A DNA stretch of 23,189 nt from Desulfobacteraceae bacterium UBA2771. Its GTDB lineage: Bacteria > Desulfobacterota > Desulfobacteria > Desulfobacterales > Desulfosarcinaceae. Shown here in pieces: positions 14,749 through 22,500 of this stretch. The stretch spans positions 4,102 through 27,290 of the forward strand of contig DEIP01000137.1 of NCBI GenBank assembly GCA_002352605.1. Reading direction: 5' to 3'. A program made the translations under genes and the position numbers. Under the pieces are notes generated by a model. The model ran no database searches. It had not been told where the DNA came from and saw only the letters and a program-made list of their open reading frames with translations. Numbering within the stretch: the stretch's first letter is position 1; each line of letters begins with the position of its first letter.

Positions 14749-15663
14749 ATGAAAACCCAACAACGACAATCCCCATCGCCCCCCTGTATCTGGATGCAGG
14801 CCGGTGTGGTGAAAACCAAATTGTGCCGCAAGGAGTTCGATTGCACCGGCTGCCGGTTTGATCGTGCCCTGCGGCGCATGGCCGAGGAGAACCGGAATCG
14901 ATCGGCATCGGACCCGGTGGCTGCCGGCAAACGCGGACGGATTGTTTACTGGGCCGACAGGCTCAAGGAACTGCCCGTCCATCGGCGTCCCTGCCTTCAT
15001 CACCTCAAAGGCCGCATCGCTTTTCGCTCATGCAACAACGCTTACGGTTGCAGCGATTGTGAATTCGACCAGTATTTCCAGGATCAGTATGTGGTCCACG
15101 CGGTACTCAAACCGGTTGGCATGCAAAAGGTCCAGGGCATCAAGATTCCCCAGGGCGTCTATCTCCATCGGGGACATGCGTGGGCGGGAATGGCCCCCGA
15201 CGGTCAGGTGCGCATCGGCCTGGACGACTTTGCGGCCCGTTTGCTTGGGCAGATGGACCGCATCGATCTTCCACTGATGGGAAAACAACTGCAGCAGGAC
15301 CTGGCAGGGATACAGATGCATCGTGATGACTTAACCGCAAAAGTTTTGGCACCGGTCAGCGGCGTGGTCACCGCTTTCAATCCCAAAATGAGAGAAAATC
15401 CTGCCGCCCTGCCGGCCGATCCCTACGGCGATGGCTGGTTGCTGATGGTACAGCCGACAAACCTCAGGGAGGAGCTGCGCAGCCTGCAGATGGGGGAAGA
15501 AGCCACGACATTTATGGAGACCGAAATCACCGAATTGTACCAGGCTCTGGAACCCCACCTGGGACCGCTGGCGGCAGACGGCGGGAATCTTGCCGATGAT
15601 CTCCTCGGGAATTTGCCCCCATCCATTTGGGAGGCGATCAGCCACCAGATCCTAAAAAGTTGA
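14749..15663 (+). CDS. Cys-rich double-motif protein with lipoyl-lysine-less GcvH-like domain (paralogue 2)
   Basis: A 304-residue paralogue of the preceding gene with the same order of parts. The two C-x12-C-x5-C-x2-C motifs are C13/26/32/35 and C82/95/101/104, with a longer linker between them. The GcvH-like domain (about 132-262) keeps HRGHAWAGM, IGLDDFAARLLG, APVSGVVTAFN and DPYGDGWLLMV. The lipoyl-lysine position is Asp (D194), with no Lys within three residues, so it cannot be lipoylated there. The tail again has GPLAADGG (272-279) and GNLPPSIW. It starts four bases after the first gene's stop with a poor Shine-Dalgarno, so translation is probably coupled. This tandem duplication with divergence suggests the two proteins form a heteromer. 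Confidence 0.88.
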   Translation: MKTQQRQSPSPPCIWMQAGVVKTKLCRKEFDCTGCRFDRALRRMAEENRNRSASDPVAAGKRGRIVYWADRLKELPVHRRPCLHHLKGRIAFRSCNNAYGCSDCEFDQYFQDQYVVHAVLKPVGMQKVQGIKIPQGVYLHRGHAWAGMAPDGQVRIGLDDFAARLLGQMDRIDLPLMGKQLQQDLAGIQMHRDDLTAKVLAPVSGVVTAFNPKMRENPAALPADPYGDGWLLMVQPTNLREELRSLQMGEEATTFMETEITELYQALEPHLGPLAADGGNLADDLLGNLPPSIWEAISHQILKS

Positions 15664-15695
15664 ATTCGTTTGTGGCTGACCGGAAATCAGGTTTG

Positions 15696-16280
15696 TTAGT
15701 TTTTTTTTAACGCTGTGGGGCTTTGTGACCGGATCTTCTTTAGATGATCGCTGAGCAGCACCCGACAGTAGCGGCAAAACTGACCGGTTTTGGTATCCAC
15801 GTCACCGATGCTGCGGCAGTAGTGCATGAGACACCGGTTGTCCTTGCAGTGCCGCAAATCGAATGTGTGGCCCAGTTCATGGGCGGTCTCTTTGACGATA
15901 CGCATCAGATACGTGGCACGCCGGGAAACGACGGAGATCCCATCGGCCAGGCGGCAGGTGGAGACGATGCTGCTCCTTCCCCCCAGCTGCGCTTCTCCGT
16001 AAACGTGGGTAAGAATCGGGATAAAAAGATCGTGGTGGGTCAAGGCAATGATTTTATGCGCATTCAGTGGGGCGTTGGCGGACAGTTCTTCGAGAATCAC
16101 CGTGGAGTGGAACTGCCGGCGTCTGGCGTCCCAGGCAAAATCGATGTTGTCGATCAACGGTTGGATGTGACACAGCAGACTAAAAACGTCCGGCACCATC
16201 GCTTCGACGGCATGGAGGATATCGGCGTCGAAGTCGCCGATGGGCGACAAGAGAATCGTCTCTTTGGAAACGGCTTTCAA
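15696..16280 (-). CDS. amzA: Archaemetzincin family zinc metallopeptidase
   Basis: A 194-residue predicted metalloprotease, the usual size of archaeal/bacterial archaemetzincins. It has H134-E-L-G-H138 and H144 as catalytic zinc ligands with E135 as base, followed by the family's second metal site C145, C150, C169 and C172 and the Met-turn M152. No signal peptide is seen, so it is cytoplasmic; natural substrates of the family are poorly known. The best start is TTG 16280, sharing TTGA with the stop of the sigma-54 activator gene upstream; no ATG gives a complete N-terminus. It is thus the third gene of an overlapping kinase-regulator-protease operon and is convergent with the GcvH-like pair, 32 bases away. 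Confidence 0.93.
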   Translation of the reverse strand: MKAVSKETILLSPIGDFDADILHAVEAMVPDVFSLLCHIQPLIDNIDFAWDARRRQFHSTVILEELSANAPLNAHKIIALTHHDLFIPILTHVYGEAQLGGRSSIVSTCRLADGISVVSRRATYLMRIVKETAHELGHTFDLRHCKDNRCLMHYCRSIGDVDTKTGQFCRYCRVLLSDHLKKIRSQSPTALKKN

Positions 16281-17620
16281 GATGGGCTCTGCAGTTGGTA
16301 GCGCTTGACTTTGCTGTAGAGCGTAGATCGGTCGATGCCCAGTATTTTAGCACTTATCGACATGTTCCAGGCGTTTTTCGTGAGCACTTGGAGAATATGA
16401 TTTCTCTCAATGGATTTTAGAGAATGATCGGATGGTTGACCGCTTTCTACAATACAGACGATAGGTAGATCCTCGGGCATCACCTGCGTGCCTTTGCCTA
16501 TCACGACGGCTCTTTCGATGGCATTTTCCAGCTCCCGGATATTGCCGGGCCAGTCATGAAGCATCATTTCATCCATGGCCTCCCGGGAGACCTTTCGAAT
16601 CGACTTATTGGTTTCCTGGGTGAACCGCATCAGAAAATGGTCGGTAAGCAGCGGAATATCTTCCTTGCGCCGGCGCAGCGCCGGCATGTCAAAGGAGATA
16701 ACGTTGAGACGGTAGAACAGGTCTTCGCGAAAGGTGCCGTCGGCGATGCCTTTTTTCAGGTCGCCGTTGGTGGCGGCAATGACCCTAAAATCGGCTTCCA
16801 GGGGCTGTGTTCCACCCACACGGTAGAAAACGCGGTCCTCCAGCACACGCAACAGATCGATCTGCATGCGCATACTGATCTCGCCGATTTCATCCAAAAA
16901 CAGGGTGCCGCCATCGGCCAGTTCGAGACGCCCCTTTTTGGTTTCTTTGGCATCGGTGAAAGCCCCTTTTTGATGACCGAACAGTTCGCTTTCCATCAGG
17001 TGTTCGGGAATGGCTCCGCAGTTAACGGCCACAAATGGACCGCGGCAGCGGTTGCTGCAGGTGTGGATCGCCTTGGCCGCCAACCCCTTACCGGTGCCGG
17101 TCTCACCGGTAATCAGAATGGTGGCGGCCGTCGGGGCCACATCGTTGATAAGATCGAAAACCTCCTGCATGGCCGGCGATTGGCCGATCATGCTTTCGAA
17201 TCGGGTGCGTTCCTTGACCTGTTCGCGCAGGTATAAATTCTCTTTGACCTGTGCCTGCTGGGCGATGATTTTCTCAATCAGTACGCCGATCTCTTCCGGA
17301 TCGAAGGGTTTGAGCAGGTATTCCACGGCCCCGCGCTTCATGGCTTCGATAGCCGACGAGATGGAACCGTAAGCCGTAATCATGACCACCGAGGTATCCA
17401 GATCATGGTCGTTGACGAACTTGAGAACGTCCAACCCGCTCATGCCTTCCATCTTGATGTCCACCAACATGATGTCGTATCGCGTAGAAGCAAGCATCGC
17501 CAATGCCTGTTCACCGCTAGCGGCGATCTCCACCTGGTGACCATCCCGTTCCAGCCACCCGGCCAGTGATTCTCGAATGATCAATTCATCATCCACCACC
17601 ATGATCCGGGTCTTGCTCAT
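16277..17620 (-). CDS. NtrC-family sigma-54-dependent response regulator
   Basis: A 447-residue activator with all three usual domains. The receiver (1-120) has D10/D11, phosphoacceptor D54 and K104. The AAA+ domain (about 145-375) has Walker A GETGTGKG (172-179), the sigma-54 contact loop GAFTDA (219-224), Walker B LFLDE (240-244) and the R-finger region. The C-terminal Fis-type helix-turn-helix (about 405-442) includes NMSISAKILGIDRSTLYSKVKRY. It should open sigma-54 promoters when phosphorylated by the kinase encoded just upstream, whose stop overlaps its ATG (ATGA). AGGAG lies three bases before the start. The consensus sigma-54 promoter at 13600 is the obvious nearby target, by inference. 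Confidence 0.97.
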   Translation of the reverse strand: MSKTRIMVVDDELIIRESLAGWLERDGHQVEIAASGEQALAMLASTRYDIMLVDIKMEGMSGLDVLKFVNDHDLDTSVVMITAYGSISSAIEAMKRGAVEYLLKPFDPEEIGVLIEKIIAQQAQVKENLYLREQVKERTRFESMIGQSPAMQEVFDLINDVAPTAATILITGETGTGKGLAAKAIHTCSNRCRGPFVAVNCGAIPEHLMESELFGHQKGAFTDAKETKKGRLELADGGTLFLDEIGEISMRMQIDLLRVLEDRVFYRVGGTQPLEADFRVIAATNGDLKKGIADGTFREDLFYRLNVISFDMPALRRRKEDIPLLTDHFLMRFTQETNKSIRKVSREAMDEMMLHDWPGNIRELENAIERAVVIGKGTQVMPEDLPIVCIVESGQPSDHSLKSIERNHILQVLTKNAWNMSISAKILGIDRSTLYSKVKRYQLQSPS

Positions 17621-19218
17621 CGCTCCTCCGCTCGTCGATCTCGTGTTTCAATAGCGACCGTTTTTTTCCGCGGTCGTTCCGGCGACAGCGGCAGTCGGAT
17701 CCTAAAGGTCGCACCGTTTCCCGGAAGGGAATCGGCGGTGATGGTGCCGTTTTGCGCCTTGATGATGCCATAGACGACGCTAAGCCCCAATCCGACCCCC
17801 TTGCCCCTTTTCTTGGTCGTATAAAAGGGTTCAAACAGCTTGTCTTTGTAGTCGAGGGAGATCCCCACCCCGTCGTCGGAAAAGGAGATGTTGATTGAAT
17901 CCTGGGCATCACGGCACCAGGTTTTGACCGTCAACAGGCCACCGCCTTTGCTTTCCATGGCTTCAACGGCATTGGAAATCATGTTCATGAACACCTGTTG
18001 AAGTTGATCGGCAGACCCGATCACCATCGGCAGCTCCGGATCCAGCGCCTTGTGAACCTTGACATTGTTGATCATCAACAGATTCTCGTTGAGCAATAGG
18101 GTTCTTTCAATCAACCGATTGATATCCTGGCTTCCCAGTTCCTTCTTTGACTGCCGTGAAAAGGTCAACAAATTTGAGACGATACGGCTGATCCGGCGTG
18201 TCTCGGCCTCCATGAGCGTGAGGTATCGCTCGAAAGCGCCTTTTCCGCCGCCATCATCGATCCCCTCCTCCTCCTCCTTCATGATCCGTTTCATCAGAAG
18301 GACCAGGTTCAAAATGCCGGCAATGGGGTTGTTAATCTCATGCACAACCGAGGCGGACAGCTTGCCCAAAGAGGCCATCTTGTCCTGGTGAAGCAGTTTG
18401 GCGTGGGTTTCCTGCAATTGGCGGGTGCGCTCCTCAACCATCTGCTCAAGGTGTCGCCGATTTTTCTCTTCCTGCAGTTTACGCTCGGTAAAATCGTGGC
18501 TGATCTCTATCAACCGCGAAATTTTCCCGTCTTTTCCCCACAGCGGGTGAATGGTCACTTCCATGTAATGCCGTTTGCCATCTGATCCGGTGCGTATACG
18601 AATCGTCTTGGCGGCCATACGGTTTCGGATTACCACTTTCAACGGGCAGCCATTCTCTTCCTCGAAACATGATTGATCGATCTGATGGTAGACTTCAAAG
18701 CACTTCTTTCCCACAACCTCCTGTTTGGTGTAGCCCAGATGCTTCAGGAAAGCATCGTTGGCGTCCACGATTTCCTGCTCCGGCGTAAACACCATAATCA
18801 GGTCCTGGATTCCGTTGAAGATCGTTTCGGTCTCTTCGTTGCGCTGCTGGAGCAATTTCTCTCTGGACTTGAAAGCTTTCCAGAACAGATTAAAGGCCTG
18901 GTAAGAAAGCACGCGCAGATCATCGGGTTTGGTGTTCAGTATCAGGCGCAACAGGCCGGGATCGGGGTCGAGCAGGATAAACAGGTGCACGTGATAGGCC
19001 GGTCGGTACAATTCCCGATAGTCTGAGACGATTTTCAATCCCCGTTGACGTGCCAGCATCACTCCGGACGCCTCGCCGTCGGGATCCGCCACAGCCACGA
19101 TCCTGGAGTTGGCCTGATCCTGCAGAAAGGCGACCTTGGTCATCTTCAGAACTTCCTCACAGTACTTGCCGCCACCGATCAGAGCGATATTGATCGCCGT
19201 GGGATTTTCATTTTTCAT
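17617..19218 (-). CDS. Histidine kinase with Rossmann-like N-terminal domain and PAS domain
   Basis: A 533-residue soluble kinase. Residues about 8-105 look like a Rossmann NAD(P)-binding or dehydrogenase-like domain: beta strand plus IALIGGGKYCEEVL (11-24), then RIVAVADPDG (39-48) and a third strand near IVSDYREL. A PAS domain (about 127-245) with C173, C184 and C191 follows, then a coiled-coil linker, the DHp domain with H293 in SVVHEINNP, and the ATPase domain with N416, DDGVG (448-452) and GKGVGLGLS (472-480). ATG 19218 with GAGGGG upstream is preferred over TTG 19251. It overlaps the sigma-54 activator gene by four bases and should be its cognate kinase. The ligand could be a nucleotide or a redox state; the sequence does not decide. 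Confidence 0.93.
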   Translation of the reverse strand: MKNENPTAINIALIGGGKYCEEVLKMTKVAFLQDQANSRIVAVADPDGEASGVMLARQRGLKIVSDYRELYRPAYHVHLFILLDPDPGLLRLILNTKPDDLRVLSYQAFNLFWKAFKSREKLLQQRNEETETIFNGIQDLIMVFTPEQEIVDANDAFLKHLGYTKQEVVGKKCFEVYHQIDQSCFEEENGCPLKVVIRNRMAAKTIRIRTGSDGKRHYMEVTIHPLWGKDGKISRLIEISHDFTERKLQEEKNRRHLEQMVEERTRQLQETHAKLLHQDKMASLGKLSASVVHEINNPIAGILNLVLLMKRIMKEEEEGIDDGGGKGAFERYLTLMEAETRRISRIVSNLLTFSRQSKKELGSQDINRLIERTLLLNENLLMINNVKVHKALDPELPMVIGSADQLQQVFMNMISNAVEAMESKGGGLLTVKTWCRDAQDSINISFSDDGVGISLDYKDKLFEPFYTTKKRGKGVGLGLSVVYGIIKAQNGTITADSLPGNGATFRIRLPLSPERPRKKTVAIETRDRRAEER

Positions 19219-19433
19219 TACCCGCGTCCCCTCGACGTAAATGAAAACCAATCTGGAAATAAATTATCTATATTTTTTCGATTATAATATCATGAGAAAA
19301 ATCGTCGAGCAAGGTCATTTTCGGAAACGGATAGTGGCGGACAAAAGGCATTTTTCCCTTAAATTCCAGTCTCATTTTTGGACATATTCGCATAATCAAT
19401 CCGTCTGAAAGCGGGCTATACCTGCGAATTTTA

Positions 19434-19462
19434 TTGACAAGCCGCTTTTGTCCGTATAGGAA
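19434..19462 (+). promoter_or_regulatory. Candidate sigma-70 promoter of the HdrA-like gene
   Basis: A perfect TTGACA (19434-19439) is followed after 17 bases by TAGGAA (19457-19462). Transcription would start around 19468, inside or at the edge of the hairpin at 19467-19490, leaving a leader of about 100 bases. Confidence 0.5.
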
Positions 19463-19466
19463 TGCT

Positions 19467-19490
19467 GGCTTGGGAAAACATTCCCAAGCC
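19467..19490. repeat. Perfect 10-bp inverted repeat at the predicted transcription start
   Basis: Arms GGCTTGGGAA (19467-19476) and TTCCCAAGCC (19481-19490) flank AACA. It is placed directly after the predicted -10, so it may be an operator that blocks transcription or a 5' leader hairpin. No T-run follows, so it is not a terminator for the plus strand. Confidence 0.8.
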
Positions 19491-19566
19491 AATACGATTG
19501 CTTAGTCGTTTAACAACTAATAGTTTCTACATCATGCGTTTCACGCGCAATCAGGAGAACGAAGCA

Positions 19567-22500
19567 ATGACAACGAACACGGTTGGTTCTGTTCTGGTTG
19601 TTGGGGGTGGCATCTCTGGAATGCAGGCCGCGTTAGACCTGGCCGATTCGGGATACTTGGTTCATGTGGTTGAAAAATCGTCGGCCATCGGCGGGGTAAT
19701 GAGCGAACTGGATAAGACATTTCCCACAAACGACTGTGCGATGTGAATTATCTCCCCGAAACTGGTCGAGTTCGGCCGGCATCTCAACATCAACCTGATT
19801 ACATGCGCAGAAGTAAAACAGATCGAAGGGGTCGAAGGTAATTTCAGCGTTACCATCGACAAAGGTCCCCGCTACATCGACCTCGCCAAATGCACCTCCT
19901 GTGGGGATTGCGCGGAAGCGTGTCCGGTCTCCCTGCCCGACGAGTACAATCAGGGATTAAATGACCGCAAGGCCACGTATAAACGCTACGCCCAAGCCAT
20001 TCCCGGTGCATTTGCCATCCAGAAGGCAGACAAGGCCCCCTGCCGTCTCGCCTGTCCGGCCGGACTCAATGTCCAGGGCTATGTGCAGATGGTGGGCCAG
20101 GGCAAATACGAAGAAGCCCTGAAAATCATCATGGAGGATCTACCCCTGCCCGGCGTGCTGGGGCGCATCTGCCCCCACGGCTGTGAAGACGCATGCCGTC
20201 GCTGTGATGTGGATCAGCCGGTGGCCATCCGCGACCTGAAGCGTCTGGCCGCCGATCAGGTCGATCCCCGGAAAATCGAAATCCCCAGGGCCGATCCCCG
20301 GGATGAACGGGTGGCCATTATCGGTTCGGGACCGGCGGGACTCTCCGCGGCCTATCAGTTGGCCCGAAAAGGCATCCTGTCCACGATTTTCGAGGCCCTG
20401 CCCAAAGCCGGCGGCATGCTGCGCGTGGGTATTCCGGATCATCGGCTGCCGCCCGAAGTCCTGGACCGGGAGATCGAACTCATTACCAACATGGGCGTTG
20501 AATTGAAGACCAACACCCCGCTGGGTGACGACCTGACCGTGGACAGCCTTTTCGATCAGGGGTTCAAGGCAGTCTATCTGGCCTTGGGCGCCCACGAGGG
20601 AATCTCCCTTGGCGTTCCCGGCGAGCAGGCCGACGGTGTTCGCCAGGGAGTTGATTTTCTGCGGGAGGTCAACCTTTCCGGGAGTGCACCGGTGGGCAAA
20701 CACGTGGCCATCATCGGCGGCGGCAACGTGGCCATCGACGTGGCCCGGTCGGCCGTTCGATTGGGTGCCGAAAGTGTCCAGATCGTCTATCGCCGCACCC
20801 GCACGGAAATGCCGGCCTGGGAAGAGGAAATTCAGGCGGCCGAAACCGAAGGCGTCTCACTGACCTACCTGGCTGCCCCCCAGGAGATCCTGGTAACGGA
20901 CGGCAAGGTGACCGGACTGCGCTGCATCCGCATGGAACTGGGTGAGCCGGACTCTTCCGGACGCCGCCGCCCCGTGCCGGTTCCGGGCAGTGAATACGAT
21001 CTGAATATCGACCAACTGATTCCGGCTATCGGCCAGCGACCGGACCTCTCGTCCATCGAAGAGGTCGACGGATTGGAATTCACCCGCTGGAGTACAACAG
21101 AGGTCGATCCGATCACTTATGCCACCGGAAGAGACGGCGTCTTTGCCGGCGGCGACTTGCAGAGCGGCCCCTGGGTGGCCATCGGTGCCGTCGCAGCCGG
21201 TAATGAAGCGGCCGAATCCATCGTTCGCTACCTGGACGGCGCCGATATGGCCGCCGGTCGCGAGCCAATCGATCGTGAGGATCCGGTATATCGTCCGGTA
21301 CCCGAAGATGAACCGATTGCTGCACGGGCTAAAGTGCAGGAGCTTCCTCCTGAAGCACGAAAAGGCAATTTCAACGAAGTTGAATTGGGCTTTTCCGAAA
21401 AAGACGGTAAGGCCGAGGCCCATCGCTGCCTGAACTGCGGCTATTGCTGCGAGTGCTACCAGTGTGTGGATGCCTGCGGCGCCGGCGCGGTGACCCTGGA
21501 AACCCATCAGGAGCAACGTGAACTGCTGGATCTCAACGTGGGGGCGGTGATCCTGGCCCCCGGTTTTACCCCCTACGATCCATCCAAACTGGATTTTTAC
21601 GGCTACGGCAAGCATCCCAACGTGGTCACCTCCATGCAGTTCGAGCGGCTGCTCTCCGCCTCCGGCCCCACCGAAGGCCATGTGGCCCGCCCCTCGGATC
21701 ACAAAGGTCCCAAGAAAATTGCCTGGTTCCAATGTGTGGGATCCCGTGATCAAAATCGCTGCGACAACAAATACTGCTCGTCGGTCTGCTGCATGTACGC
21801 CATCAAAGAGGCCGTCATTGCAAAAGAACACGCCGGCGATGAATTGGATTGTGCCGTCTTTTTCATGGACATGCGTACTTACGGAAAAGACTTCGAGCGT
21901 TACTACGAGGGGGCAAAATCCCAGGGGGTACGCTTTTTACGGTCCAAGGTACACACGATCGACAGCATTCCGAACAGCGATGATCTGTCGATCCGTTATG
22001 TGACCCACAGTGGCGAGATGCAAACGGAAGTATTCGACATGGTAGTCCTTTCCGTGGGGCTGGAAACCTCCCCCGAAGTTGTCGCCATGGCCGGATCGCT
22101 TGGCGTGGGCCTCACACCCGGTAATTTCTGCCAAACAACTACCTTCGATCCGGTGACCACCAGCCGCGCCGGGGTTTATGTTTGCGGTGCATTCCAGGGA
22201 CCCAAGGATATTCCCCAGGCCGTCGTGGACGCCAGTGCCTCGGCAGCCGCCGCGGGTGAACTGCTCAGTTCGGCAAGAAACTCCCAGACCCGCACCGCCG
22301 AAGTGGTACCCGAAATCGATGTGGCCGGCGATCGTCCCCGGGTGGGGGTCTTTGTATGCAAGTGCGGCATCAATATCGCCGGGGTGGTGGACGTGCCGGC
22401 CGTGCGTGATTATGCGGCCACCCTGCCCTATGTGGAATACGTGACCGACAACATGTACACCTGTTCCCAAGACACCCAGGATATCATGACCGACATCATC

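Larger units (their letters stand above)
19219..19566. other. Divergent control region, kinase operon / HdrA-like selenoprotein
   Basis: An AT-rich 348-base gap with no gene. It holds the promoter candidate at 19434-19462, a perfect hairpin at 19467-19490, and a distant 10-bp inverted pair, CGGACAAAAG (19338-19347) and CTTTTGTCCG (19445-19454). I could not place a convincing promoter for the kinase operon. Confidence 0.6.

Noticed and set aside
15664..15720. CTGA-N7-TCAG with a following T-run as a terminator after the GcvH-like pair
   Set aside because: The stem is only four base pairs and the T-run codes for the lysines at the end of the archaemetzincin on the other strand.
19335..19350. 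TGGC-N9-GGC as a sigma-54 promoter for the HdrA-like gene
   Set aside because: The GG-N10-GC spacing is right, but only about 8 of the 12 conserved bases match and the TT before GC is absent. The TTGACA promoter nearby is more convincing.
19744..19746. TGA as a true stop that makes the HdrA-like gene a pseudogene
   Set aside because: HdrA similarity continues without a gap, the codon falls on the conserved Cys/Sec position, a SECIS hairpin follows and no other stop occurs in more than 1,100 further codons.
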